A stretch of DNA of 64,000 bases from Acidobacteriota bacterium (GCA_003223645.1 QHVT01000024.1:1-64000); one strand, 5' to 3'; shown: positions 32,895 to 41,036, numbered from the stretch's first letter. Made by a program: numbers and translations. Notes: generated from the sequence alone by a model not told the origin.

Positions 32895-34295
32895 TCGTGC
32901 AGCGTACGGCTCAATGGCTATCTCACCTTGAGCAGGTCCTATCCCCATGCCGGCGCCCTCCGGCCGCCGGCCCCCATCGAGCCCTCCTTCGATCGCATCG
33001 CTTATCTCCACGTCAGGACAAAATTCGCACTGGCGATGGCTGTGAGCCTGATCTGGTTCGCGCTGACGGCGTGGATTGCGCTGCCGTGGATCCGAGACCT
33101 TGCCGATCTGACGAACTGGCTAGTCGCGCTGCTCGTGATTGGCGGCATCGCGCTCGTGCCGGGGCTGATGAATGCGTTTCTGGCGGCGAGCCTTCTGCTC
33201 GACCGCCGGCCGGCGCGCCGCGCGTTCGACCGTTACCCCGGCATCAGCATTCTGGTCGCTGCTTATAACGAAGAGCACTTGATCCTCGAGACGATCGAAT
33301 CGCTCTCGCGCCAGGACTACCCGGGCGACTTCGAGGTGCTCGTCATCGACGACGGGTCCACCGATCATACGGTGCGTGTGGTGGAACGGCTGCGTCATCC
33401 GTGGCTGCGGCTGCTGCGGCAGACCGCGAACCTCGCCAAGTCCGCGGCGCTGAACCGTGGTCTCGCCGCGGCGCGGTTCGATCTCATCATCACTCTCGAC
33501 GCCGATTCCAGCCTGCATGCGAACGCGCTGCGCAATCTCGTCGAGCGCTATCTGAGCGACCCTCCCGGTACGAAGGCCGTGGCGGGCACGATGCTGGTGG
33601 GCAATTCACGCGCGAGCTGGGTCACCAAAGCACAGGAGTGGGACTATTTCCACGGGATCGCCGCCATCAAGCGCATGCAGTCGCTGTTTCACGGCACCCT
33701 GGTGGCGCAGGGCGCATTCTCGCTGTACGAGCGCAGCGCGCTGGAGGAAGTGGGCGGCTGGGAGGAATGCGTCGGCGAGGACATCGTACTGACCTGGGCG
33801 ATGCTGGCGCGCGGCTGGCGGATTGGTCACGCCGAGGATGCGTGCTGCTTCACCAACGCGCCGGACCGGATCAACGTCTTTGCCCGGCAGCGGCAGCGAT
33901 GGGCGCGCGGAATGATGGAAGCGTTCCGCCGGCATCCCGGCATCCTGTTGGTTCCGCGGATGTCGACGTTCTTCGTCGGCTGGAACCTTCTGTTTCCGTG
34001 GCTCGACTTCGTCTACACCGTGGCCTTCATCCCCGGCTTGATCCTCGCCTGTTTCGGCGTGTATTGGGTGGCGGGGCCGATGACGCTGGCGCTGTTGCCG
34101 ATGGCGCTGCTGATGAACGTCCTGATGTACTGCATCAGCGTGAAGATGTTCGATGCGCAGGGATTGCGCGTGCGCCGGAACGTCGCCGGGCTTCTGATCT
34201 ATGTCTTCGGCTACAGCCTGATTCTGCAACCGGTCAGCGTGGCCGGCTACGTCTCGGAATTGCTCGGGCTGCGCAAGAGGTGGGGCACGAAATGA
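32871..34295 (+). CDS. Family 2 glycosyltransferase, PgaC/HasA-like membrane synthase
   Basis: A 474-residue processive-type glycosyltransferase. Two N-terminal helices (LAMAVSLIWFALTAWIALPW; LVIGGIALVPGLMNAFLAASL), then the GT-A domain with DDGSTD (residues ~160), DADSSLHANAL, the GEDIVLTW acceptor Asp and QRQRWARG (the Q-x-x-R-W motif of processive synthases). Three to four C-terminal helices follow. It would polymerise and export a sugar polymer from UDP-sugars. The true start is unclear, because the annotated ATG lies between the two candidate operators; an ATG at 33036 is an alternative. It overlaps the next gene by 4 bp. Confidence 0.88.
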   Translation: MTLPSWRGSCSVRLNGYLTLSRSYPHAGALRPPAPIEPSFDRIAYLHVRTKFALAMAVSLIWFALTAWIALPWIRDLADLTNWLVALLVIGGIALVPGLMNAFLAASLLLDRRPARRAFDRYPGISILVAAYNEEHLILETIESLSRQDYPGDFEVLVIDDGSTDHTVRVVERLRHPWLRLLRQTANLAKSAALNRGLAAARFDLIITLDADSSLHANALRNLVERYLSDPPGTKAVAGTMLVGNSRASWVTKAQEWDYFHGIAAIKRMQSLFHGTLVAQGAFSLYERSALEEVGGWEECVGEDIVLTWAMLARGWRIGHAEDACCFTNAPDRINVFARQRQRWARGMMEAFRRHPGILLVPRMSTFFVGWNLLFPWLDFVYTVAFIPGLILACFGVYWVAGPMTLALLPMALLMNVLMYCISVKMFDAQGLRVRRNVAGLLIYVFGYSLILQPVSVAGYVSELLGLRKRWGTK

Positions 34296-35218
34296 CGCTC
34301 CGCGCACGAGCCCTCTCTGCAGTGTTGTTCGCAATTCTCACGGCCGGCGGCGCTCAGGCGCAGACGGCGCTCACGGGGGACATCAACGCCAGCAGCGACG
34401 CCGAGCACTTCGATGCGCTGCGACTGCGAAGCGGTGGTCTGTTCGACTACGAGTCGCCCTTCCATTACATGGGCATTGCGGCGCAGACGACGCGTTACGC
34501 CCAATCGGGGTGGAGCCGCGATGCACCGGCCATCCTCGTTCTTTGGCGAAACCAGGATCGCAATACGCTGGCCGGCACGATCGCCGAGGCCGGGGTCGTG
34601 CGCATTGCCGGGCGCACCCGCCTGATCGGCGACGCTACCTGGAGTCTGCGCCCCTCGCCGCGTACCGGCATCGAGCTCCTCGCGGCCGGCGATCTCGTCG
34701 AAACGCAGCACGCTCTCGATCGCGCGACCGCGTACACGTTCGCGGGCGTCAGCGCGGAGCGGCAGCTGACGCCGCGCCTCACCGCGATCGGTCTCGCCGG
34801 ATATCAGCGCTTCTCCGATGGAAATGAGCGCGTGCATCTTCGCGGCCGGCTGATCTGGATGTTGATTCCCAAACAGGGCCTCAGCGCCCAGCTTCGGTGG
34901 CGGCAGTACGACACGAGCCAGATCGATGTCGGCGGCGCATACTTCAACCCCGGCCGCTACCGCGAGTGGCAAGCCGGCCTGGCCATGCGCAAGCGCTCCG
35001 GCGGCTGGCTGTGGTCCGGAACCGTGGCGGCCGGACGCGAGCAGATCGATCACAACTTCCGGCAGACGACTCTGCTCGCAGAGGTGCGAACGGAAGGCAC
35101 GTTGTGCAAAGACACGCGCCTGGTTCTGCATGCGTCCTACAACCGCGCGGCGGGCTTTGCCACCGCGGACGGATACTGGTACAGGGTCGTCGGAATGACG
35201 GTCATCGTGCCGTTCTAG
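34292..35218 (+). CDS. Outer-membrane beta-barrel-like protein paired with the glycosyltransferase
   Basis: A 308-residue exported protein: signal MTLRARALSAVLFAILTAGGAQAQ, then alternating beta-rich segments with aromatic girdles (IAGRTRLIGDATWSLRPSPR, LRGRLIWMLIPKQGLSAQLRWRQYD, GWLWSGTVAAGREQID) and a C-terminal VVGMTVIVPF ending in Phe, typical of barrels. It starts inside the GT2 stop codon (ATGA overlap). Position and form suggest an outer-membrane component or anchor for the polymer made by the GT2 enzyme; it is not obviously PgaA, as TPR repeats are missing. Confidence 0.65.
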   Translation: MTLRARALSAVLFAILTAGGAQAQTALTGDINASSDAEHFDALRLRSGGLFDYESPFHYMGIAAQTTRYAQSGWSRDAPAILVLWRNQDRNTLAGTIAEAGVVRIAGRTRLIGDATWSLRPSPRTGIELLAAGDLVETQHALDRATAYTFAGVSAERQLTPRLTAIGLAGYQRFSDGNERVHLRGRLIWMLIPKQGLSAQLRWRQYDTSQIDVGGAYFNPGRYREWQAGLAMRKRSGGWLWSGTVAAGREQIDHNFRQTTLLAEVRTEGTLCKDTRLVLHASYNRAAGFATADGYWYRVVGMTVIVPF

Positions 35219-35340
35219 CCGCCACGGGCGGCTGCGTGGATTGCTCCGCCTCGCGGCATGCTTGTCGCCACGTCACGACCTGCGACTTCGAGCGGCGCAA
35301 CGCGCCTGAGATCGTCGTTTCTGCCGCGCAGGCTCCTAGC
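35217..35340. repeat. 124-bp identical dispersed repeat, copy 2
   Basis: Exact copy of 21296-21419. It fills the space between the outer-membrane protein gene (its first bases are the last bases of the stop region) and the XRE operator. Perfect identity at two distant loci points to recent spread or strong constraint. Confidence 0.95.
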
Positions 35341-35345
35341 TCACG

Positions 35346-35393
35346 TTTCCAAAATGGCCATCACTCGTTGCTAAATTTCCAATATGGCAACCA
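35346..35393 (+). promoter_or_regulatory. Candidate paired operator of the XRE regulator
   Basis: Two 18-bp sites 30 bp apart: TTTCCAAAATGGCCATCA at 35346 and TTTCCAATATGGCAACCA at 35376, matching at 15 of 18 positions. The core CCnAnnTGGC is shared with 32847 and 32877. An ATG at 35384 lies inside the second site, so translation more likely starts at 35414. Confidence 0.6.
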
Positions 35394-35413
35394 TCGTGCA
35401 TCGCCGGATTGTC

Positions 35414-35812
35414 ATGTACGGAAGGATCCTCAGACAGCTCCGCGAATCGAAGGGCCGGGGACAAGCCGAGGTGGCGAGAAGTGCGGGGATGTCACCCGCG
35501 CAACTGGCCAGGCTCGAATCGAATCAGCGCGGGCTGTATCTCGAGGATTTCGTCTGCATCGTCGAAGCCCTGGGCGAAAAGCCCGGCAATCTCCTTCCCA
35601 ACGATCTCGGTGACATCGGCCATCTGAAGCCGCTCATCGATCGGCTGGCGGGCATGAAGCCGGAGTTTCTCCAGCGCGTCTCGACGATCATCGAGAAGAT
35701 CGTGCTGCTCACCGACGACATGACTGCTGCAACACTCGCTGCGTCGAGGGAGCAGGACGGCAAATCCAAACGCAACCTCCTGCCGGCGGTGCAGCCGAAA
35801 GGCCGCCGGTGA
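35414..35812 (+). CDS. XRE-family transcriptional regulator
   Basis: A 132-residue DNA-binding protein. Helix-turn-helix: GRILRQLRESKGRGQAEVARSAGMSPAQLARLES (residues ~3-36), the SinR/P22-C2 type. The C-terminal half is helical (IDRLAGMKPEFLQRVSTIIEKIVLLTDD), probably for dimerisation. An upstream ATG (35384) is possible but lies in the candidate operator, so I prefer 35414. The likely targets are its own promoter and the GT2 operon, which share paired sites. No phage or plasmid gene is nearby. Confidence 0.85.
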   Translation: MYGRILRQLRESKGRGQAEVARSAGMSPAQLARLESNQRGLYLEDFVCIVEALGEKPGNLLPNDLGDIGHLKPLIDRLAGMKPEFLQRVSTIIEKIVLLTDDMTAATLAASREQDGKSKRNLLPAVQPKGRR

Positions 35813-35984
35813 GTCGCATCCGTCAACATCCCGCATTACGACAAGAGCGGCCATTCCGGCGCAGCTCGGTCCGAAATTTCTGACTCGCCATCATTGCGAT
35901 TCAGCCCGGCGACGAGCGACGTTCCGCTGGTAGCCGCCGGAGTTTCGAGCCACTGATAACACACGTCGCAGAAAGCAGGATTTC

Positions 35985-36248
35985 ATGGCATTACTTTGGT
36001 TCATCATCATCGGCGCGATCGCAGGCTGGCTCGCCGGACAATTCATGCGAGGCAATGGCTTCGGCCTCCTCGGCGACATCATCGTCGGCGTCATCGGTGC
36101 CTTCCTCGGTGGATACGTCTTCCGCAAGGTCGGCGTGGAGCTCGGCGGCGGGCTGCTCGGCAGCCTGATCGTCGCCTTCGTCGGCGCGGTATTGCTGCTC
36201 TTCGTGGTGCGTCTCTTCACAGGCCGTCGCTCGGGGCGGAGGATCTGA
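35985..36248 (+). CDS. GlsB/YeaQ/YmgE family membrane protein
   Basis: An 87-residue protein of three membrane helices (LLWFIIIGAIAGWLAG, LLGDIIVGVIGAFLGGYVF, LLGSLIVAFVGAVLLLFVV) with the conserved GxxIGxxxGFLGGY-like glycine pattern of the transglycosylase-associated (YeaQ) family, ending in a basic tail. Such proteins are tied to envelope stress in other bacteria, but no enzymatic activity is known. The next gene begins 2 bp after its stop. Confidence 0.9.
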   Translation: MALLWFIIIGAIAGWLAGQFMRGNGFGLLGDIIVGVIGAFLGGYVFRKVGVELGGGLLGSLIVAFVGAVLLLFVVRLFTGRRSGRRI

Positions 36249-36250
36249 TC

Positions 36251-36469
36251 GTGAGTCCCCTCAAGATCGTCGCCATCGTTCTGATCGTGGCCGGCATCGC
36301 CGGACTCGTGTACGGGAAGTTCTCCTATACGAAAGCGACTCACGAGCTGAATGTCGGCCCGCTCGACCTGTCGGTCAAAGAAAAGCGGACCGTCAACATC
36401 CCGCTCTGGGCAGGCATCGTCGCGATTGCTGCCGGCGGCCTGCTGTTGATCGTTCCCAAGCGCACATAA
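36251..36469 (+). CDS. Small two-helix membrane protein, 72 aa
   Basis: Started by a GTG two bases after the previous stop. Helix 1 (LKIVAIVLIVAGIAGLVYG), a polar periplasmic or cytoplasmic stretch (SYTKATHELNVGPLDLSVKEKRTVNI), helix 2 (LWAGIVAIAAGGLLLIV), then PKRT. Proteins of this shape (helix, KFSYTKETHEAKIGPLE-like segment, helix) accompany YeaQ-type genes in several genera. Function unknown; coupled to the preceding gene. Confidence 0.7.
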   Translation: MSPLKIVAIVLIVAGIAGLVYGKFSYTKATHELNVGPLDLSVKEKRTVNIPLWAGIVAIAAGGLLLIVPKRT

Positions 36470-36483
36470 GGGCCCAATTCTCA

Positions 36484-36960
36484 ATGAGCGATGAACAGCG
36501 TCATTCGACGGAGTCCAGGTCCGGGCCTTTGTCGAGACTCGCGGGTTGGGTCTCGGAAAAGACCGGTTCTTCGGCCGCATTTGCCCTCGCCGCCGGCGTG
36601 ATCGTCGTATGGCTCGTCACCGGTCCCATTTTTCATTTCGGCGACACGTGGCAGCTGGTGATCAACACCGCCACGACGATCGTGACGTTCCTGATGGTCT
36701 TCCTCATTCAGCGCTCGCAGAACAAAAGTGCATTGGCGGTGCAGCTGAAACTAAATGAGATCGTGGCCGCCCTCGACGGAGCAAGCAACCGGCTCATCTC
36801 GGTCGAAGATCTGTCGGAAGAGGAGTTGAACGTGCTCTACACGCACTATCAGCGGCTCGCCGAGATGTCGAAGCGGGACAGCCGCATCACGCAGTCGCAT
36901 TCGATCGACGAGGCCGAGGCGCGACACGCCCGGAAGCTGCGCCACAGGAAAGGCTCATAG
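36484..36960 (+). CDS. Low-affinity iron permease-like protein
   Basis: A 158-residue protein with two membrane helices (SAAFALAAGVIVVWLVTGPIF and WQLVINTATTIVTFLMVFLIQ), followed by SQNKSALAVQLKLNEIVAAL and a helical tail. The TWQLxINTxTTIxTFLMVFLIQxxQNRD-like signature is that of the Fet4-type low-affinity iron permease family in bacteria; direct iron transport is not shown for bacterial members. It is third in the small membrane-protein unit starting at 35985. Confidence 0.8.
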   Translation: MSDEQRHSTESRSGPLSRLAGWVSEKTGSSAAFALAAGVIVVWLVTGPIFHFGDTWQLVINTATTIVTFLMVFLIQRSQNKSALAVQLKLNEIVAALDGASNRLISVEDLSEEELNVLYTHYQRLAEMSKRDSRITQSHSIDEAEARHARKLRHRKGS

Positions 36961-37070
36961 GCTCAGGGGCTCAGGGGCTCATAGGTGTTTCTTTGAGCCT
37001 CTGCGCCTTTGAGCCTCTGCGCCTTTGAGCCTTTGCGCCTTTGAGCCTTTCTCCGCTGAGCCTTTATCAT
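36960..37070. repeat. 8-nt period inverted repeat island (GGCTCAGG / GCCTTTGA)
   Basis: GGGCTCAG octamers right after the permease stop are followed by nine octamers alternating GCCTCTGC, GCCTTTGA and GCCTTTGC up to the next gene start. The second arm is partly complementary to the first. It stands in place of the promoter region of the 37079 gene. Confidence 0.85.
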
Positions 37071-37078
37071 GCGCGCGC

Positions 37079-37537
37079 ATGGTCTCGGAGCGGCTCCGGA
37101 AGTGCGTGCAGAGCGGGTTGTCGATCATCGTCGGCACCGCCGACAGCGAGCGGGTTCCCGCGACCTGTCGCGCGGTGGCGATGAAGACGAACGATGACTT
37201 CGAGACCGTCACGGTCTACATCCCCGCGGCGACGAGTCACGAGACGATGGCGAACATCGCGACGACGCGACGGCTCGCCGTCGCCTGCAGCGAAGTCTCG
37301 ACGCACGAGACGACGCAGATCAAAGGCGTGACGCGCGCGGTGCGCCTCGCGCCGAGGGAAGACGAAGCGTTCGTGCGCGAGCGCATCGAAGCGTTCGCCG
37401 CATCGCTCGAATCGATCGGACTGCCGCGCCACACCACGCGCCGCCTCGCCCACTGGCCGGCGTTCGCCATCGACGTCACGATCGAAGAGATCTTCGATCA
37501 GACTCCGGGTCCGAAAGCCGGCACTGCCCTTCGATGA
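37079..37537 (+). CDS. Pyridoxamine 5'-phosphate oxidase-like flavin protein
   Basis: A 152-residue single-domain split-barrel protein. It opens MVSERLRKCVQSGLSIIVGTADSERVPATCRAVAM, the first strands of the FMN-binding split barrel, and continues TVTVYIPAATSHETMANI ... RLAVACSEVSTHETTQIKGV. Members bind FMN, F420 or heme; the cofactor here cannot be told. It overlaps the following split-barrel-GAF gene by 4 bp (ATGA). No ribosome-binding site is evident because the repeat island abuts the ATG. Confidence 0.8.
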   Translation: MVSERLRKCVQSGLSIIVGTADSERVPATCRAVAMKTNDDFETVTVYIPAATSHETMANIATTRRLAVACSEVSTHETTQIKGVTRAVRLAPREDEAFVRERIEAFAASLESIGLPRHTTRRLAHWPAFAIDVTIEEIFDQTPGPKAGTALR

Positions 37538-38913
37538 CACTCTCGGAGCTCTCCCGCTGCTTTCATGGCGTCATCCCCAGCATCATCGCGTCCGCCGATC
37601 GCAACGGCGTGCCGAACGTGACGTACCTCAGCCAGGTGCATGTCATCGACGAGCAGCACGTCGCGCTCTCGCGGCAGTTCTTCAACAAGACCAGCCGCAA
37701 CATCGCCGAGAACCCGCACGTCTGCATCGAAGTGTGCGATCCCGTCACGTTCGAGGCCTATCGCCTGCGGCTTCGTTTTCTGCGCACGGAGACGAGCGGC
37801 GCGCTCTTCGACTCGATGGCGCTGCGCATCCAGGCGATCGCGTCGCACACCGGAATGTCGGGCGTCTTTCGTTTGATCGGCGCGGACGTGTTCGAGGTGC
37901 AGCGCATCGAGCGCGTGGAGGGATATCTCACCGGCGCGGCGTCACCGGCTGACGCAATCTCGCCGACGGACGGCTTTCGCACGGAGTTGCGCGGACTGCA
38001 GCTCGTGTCGGAGCGTATCAATCGCGCGGAAGATCTCGAGACGCTCCTCGCCGCCGCGCTCGACGCGCTCGCGGTCTACTTCGGATTCGAGCACACGATC
38101 GTGCTGCTCAACGACGAGAGCGCGAACCGTCTCGTGACGATCTCCTGCCGCGGCTACGGCGGCGGAGTCGGAGCGGAGGTCGTGTTCGGGGAAGGACTGA
38201 TCGGAACGGTCGCCGCGGAACGCCGCGTGCTGCGCATCAGTGGACTCGATGCGAGTCTGCGCTACGGACGCGCGGTGCGGCGCGAGCTGTTGTCGGGCGA
38301 AGGCGGACGCACGCTGCGTCCGGAAATTCCGCTGCCGGGACTCGCCGATGCGCAAAGCGCGCTCGTGATTCCGCTGACGGTCGGCGAGCGCCTGACCGGT
38401 GTGCTCGCCGCCGAGAGCCGCGATCCTCTCGCCTTCGGCGAATGGGATGAAGCCTACCTCGGCATCATCGGCAATCAGATCGCGCTCGGCATCGATCGCG
38501 TGCTGCAGCAGGAAGAAACAGATGGCGGATGGCAGATGGCAGACGGCGCGCAGAAATCGCCATCTGCCATCCGCCATCTGCCATCTCCGATCAAACGCCA
38601 CACCCTCACCTACTATCGCGACGATGACTCGATTTTCTTCGACGGCGAATATCTGATCCGCAACGTTCCGGGCCGCATCTTGTGGAAGCTGCTCGCGGAG
38701 TGGAAGCGCGCGGGACGCACCGCATTCACGAATCGCGAGCTGCGTCTCGATCGATCGCTGGGATTGCCGGATCTCAAAGACAATCTCGAAACGCGTTTGA
38801 TCCTGCTGCGCTCGCGACTGCGCGAGAAGCTCCCCGCCGTGCAGATCGCGTCTACAGGGCGGGGGCGCTTCTCGCTGGTGGTCGATGCGGAGCTGGAGTT
38901 GGTGGAGCGTTAG
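37534..38913 (+). CDS. Split-barrel-GAF regulatory protein with repeat-encoded insert
   Basis: A 459-residue protein. Residues ~1-140: a second FMN split-barrel domain (GVIPSIIASADRNGVPNVTYLSQVHVID). ~150-325: GAF domain (DLETLLAAALDALAVYFGFEHTIVLLNDES ... SALVIPLTVGERLTGVLAAES). Residues ~330-353 are a repeat-encoded insert (DGGWQMADG ... SAIRHLPSPI). ~354-459: a winged-helix-like end (DSIFFDGEYLIRNVPGRILWKLL ... RTAFTNRELRLD). The architecture suggests a cofactor- or redox-sensing regulator; it is coupled to the upstream split-barrel gene. Confidence 0.75.
   Translation: MTLSELSRCFHGVIPSIIASADRNGVPNVTYLSQVHVIDEQHVALSRQFFNKTSRNIAENPHVCIEVCDPVTFEAYRLRLRFLRTETSGALFDSMALRIQAIASHTGMSGVFRLIGADVFEVQRIERVEGYLTGAASPADAISPTDGFRTELRGLQLVSERINRAEDLETLLAAALDALAVYFGFEHTIVLLNDESANRLVTISCRGYGGGVGAEVVFGEGLIGTVAAERRVLRISGLDASLRYGRAVRRELLSGEGGRTLRPEIPLPGLADAQSALVIPLTVGERLTGVLAAESRDPLAFGEWDEAYLGIIGNQIALGIDRVLQQEETDGGWQMADGAQKSPSAIRHLPSPIKRHTLTYYRDDDSIFFDGEYLIRNVPGRILWKLLAEWKRAGRTAFTNRELRLDRSLGLPDLKDNLETRLILLRSRLREKLPAVQIASTGRGRFSLVVDAELELVER
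38518..38596. repeat. 7-nt repeat island in frame inside the GAF protein gene
   Basis: Arms of GATGGCG/GATGGCA (38521-38550) and CCATCTG/CCGCCAT (38560-38590) enclose a short loop. The island keeps the frame open and adds ~24 residues between the GAF and C-terminal domains. Compare 21583-21663. Confidence 0.9.
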
Positions 38914-38937
38914 ATCCTGGCTGATCTCGCTCCCATC

Positions 38938-39049
38938 AGTTTATCCCGCGCGTAGATGCGGGATCTCTGGTTCCATCGGCAGAATCAGTCCGACAGGCGA
39001 AATAGCGGGCGTGTCACCGGAGATCCCGCGTCTACGCGCGGGATAAACT
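38938..39049. repeat. 29-bp inverted repeat between convergent genes
   Basis: Arms 38938-38966 and 39021-39049 (AGTTTATCCCGCGCGTAGAT...) are complementary at 28 of 29 positions, with a 54-bp loop. It sits between the convergent GAF-protein and dehydrogenase genes. The right arm supplies the last codons and stop of the minus-strand gene. Confidence 0.9.
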
Positions 39050-39994
39050 GCGAGTCGCCGCCGCGACGATCGCATCCGCCTGCGGCGCGTACGCGGCTTC
39101 GAGTGGGAACGACGCGGCTGCCGGCGCATCAGGTCCGGTCAAACGCACGACCGGCGCTTTCAATGCACCGAACGCTTTTTCCGCGATGATGGCCGCGACT
39201 TCCGCACCGACGCCGCACGGGCCGGCGGCTTCGTGTACGACAATCGCGCGTCCGGTCTTCTGCACCGATGCGAGGAGCGTCGCTTCGTCGAGCGGCTTGA
39301 GCGAACGGAGGTCGATCACTTCGGCCGACACGCCGTTCTCCTGCAGCACGTTCGCGGCTTCGAGGCACTTCTGCACCGTTTTCGCGTAAGAGATCAGCGT
39401 GATGTCCGAGCCTTCGCGCTTCACGTCCGCCTTGCCGATCGGCACGACGTGATCGCCGTCGGGAACTTCGCCGGGGACGAAGAGCAGTCCGATGTCGGCG
39501 AAGAAAACGACCGGGTTCTCATCGCGGATCGCGCTCTTCAGGAGCCCCTTGAAATCGGCGGGCGTCGACGGCATCACCACTTTCAGTCCCGGCGAGCTCA
39601 CAAACCACGACTCGTTGTTGTGATTGTGCTGCGCGCCGACCGCCCAGCCGCCGCCGGTGCGCGCGACCGTCACGAGCGGAAACGAAAACTGTCCGCCCGA
39701 CAGGAAGCGCAGCTTGCCGGCGCTGTTCACGATCTCGTCCATCGCGAACGTGAGGAACGGTGCGAAGAGGAGATCGATGACCGGACGCAGTCCCGTCGCC
39801 GCCGCTCCCGCCGCGGTTCCCGCAATGATCCCTTCGGCGAGCGGCGTGTTGCGCACGCGCGCGGCTCCGAACTCTTCGACCAGTTTGTATCCCTTCGTCG
39901 CGGTGCCTTCGCCGAACGCGATGACTCGGCTGTCGCGCCGCATCTCTTCGACCAGCGCTTCGGTGATCGCTTCATCTGCTGTGATCGTTCTCAT
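39032..39994 (-). CDS. 2-oxoacid dehydrogenase E1 component, beta subunit
   Basis: A 320-residue TPP-enzyme subunit (start at MRTITADEAITEAL with AGGAG upstream). Conserved features: GEGTATKGYKLVEEFG, RVRNTPLAEGIIAGTAAGAAATGLRPV, and the C-terminal domain with GRAIVVHEAAGPCGVGAEVAA. With the alpha subunit (next gene, 73 bp upstream) it forms the alpha2beta2 E1 that decarboxylates a 2-oxoacid or acetoin. No E2 or E3 is adjacent, so pyruvate, branched-chain acids or acetoin cannot be told apart. The last codons come from an inverted repeat. Confidence 0.92.
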   Translation of the reverse strand: MRTITADEAITEALVEEMRRDSRVIAFGEGTATKGYKLVEEFGAARVRNTPLAEGIIAGTAAGAAATGLRPVIDLLFAPFLTFAMDEIVNSAGKLRFLSGGQFSFPLVTVARTGGGWAVGAQHNHNNESWFVSSPGLKVVMPSTPADFKGLLKSAIRDENPVVFFADIGLLFVPGEVPDGDHVVPIGKADVKREGSDITLISYAKTVQKCLEAANVLQENGVSAEVIDLRSLKPLDEATLLASVQKTGRAIVVHEAAGPCGVGAEVAAIIAEKAFGALKAPVVRLTGPDAPAAASFPLEAAYAPQADAIVAAATRSLSRA

Positions 39995-40067
39995 GGTGTT
40001 CTCCTGGTTCATTCCAGCGGCGAGGACGCCGCCGGGTCAGCCGGCGGGGACGCCGGCGTTCCGATGT

Positions 40068-41036
40068 TTATGCGTACACGTCGGTCGTCATCTCGTCGAA
40101 GCCGGGGTACGGCGAGTCGAGCGCGAACTGCGCGGCGTCTTCGACGCGCTGCTGCACGCGCTGCCACATCACGTCGATCTCGTCCTGCGTCAGCTCGCCA
40201 TCGCGCTGCAGGCGCGACTGGATGAGCGAGATCGGATCGCGGCGCTTCCACGACGCCAGTTCTTCTTTGTCGACGTACGCCTGATCGTCCGGCTCCATGT
40301 GTCCGCGCACGCGGTACGTGTAGGTCTCGAGCAGATACGGCTTGCGCATCGTGCGCACGTAGTCGACCGCGTTGCGCGCGGCGTCGAGTACGACTTCGAC
40401 GTCGTTGCCGTCGACCGTCTTCGACGGCACGCCGTACGCGCGCGCGAACTCGCTCACGTGATCGGCGAGCATCGTCTCTTTGCGATGCACGTAGGCCTGC
40501 CACTGATTGTTCTCGCAGACGTACAGCACCGGCAGGTTCCACACCGCGGCGAGATTGAGCGACTCGTGGAAGATGCCTTCCGTCGCCGCGCCGTCGCCGA
40601 AGAAGACGACGGCGATGGCATCGCTCTTCGACATCGAGAGTGAGAGTCCGACTCCCGGCGCGAGCGACAGCTCGCCGCCGACGATCGTCGACGTCAGCAC
40701 GACGCCGAGCTCCTTGACCGAGATGTGCAGCGAGCCGCTCTTCCCTTTGCAGTAGCCGGTGCTCTTGCCCATGATCTCGGCGAAGATGCGCCCCGGCTCC
40801 GCGCCGCGCGCGAGCAGATGTCCGGCGCTGCGGTGATTGGTGAGGATCAAGTCGTCCTCGCGAAGGTTCTTGATGACGCCGGCGGCCGACGCCTCCTGCC
40901 CGACGGACGTGCACATGTTCGGCGAGAGGTTCGCGGCGCGCAGCGCGGCCGACTTCTCCTCGAACGTGCGGATGAGCATCATCGTCTCCAGCGCTTCCGT
41001 CACGCTCCGGTCGACGACAGTTTCGATTGCAGTCAT
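40068..41036 (-). CDS. 2-oxoacid dehydrogenase E1 component, alpha subunit
   Basis: A 322-residue protein. TPP/magnesium motif: VFFGDGAATEGIFHESLNLAAVWNLPVLYVCENNQW (GDG ... NN). GQEASAAGVIKNL and GKSTGYCKGKSGSLHI are typical of E1 alpha subunits; the phosphorylation-loop Ser region of the eukaryotic enzyme is not conserved. First gene of a two-gene unit, reading away from the divergent ELWxxDGT gene with a 161-bp spacer. Confidence 0.92.
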   Translation of the reverse strand: MTAIETVVDRSVTEALETMMLIRTFEEKSAALRAANLSPNMCTSVGQEASAAGVIKNLREDDLILTNHRSAGHLLARGAEPGRIFAEIMGKSTGYCKGKSGSLHISVKELGVVLTSTIVGGELSLAPGVGLSLSMSKSDAIAVVFFGDGAATEGIFHESLNLAAVWNLPVLYVCENNQWQAYVHRKETMLADHVSEFARAYGVPSKTVDGNDVEVVLDAARNAVDYVRTMRKPYLLETYTYRVRGHMEPDDQAYVDKEELASWKRRDPISLIQSRLQRDGELTQDEIDVMWQRVQQRVEDAAQFALDSPYPGFDEMTTDVYA

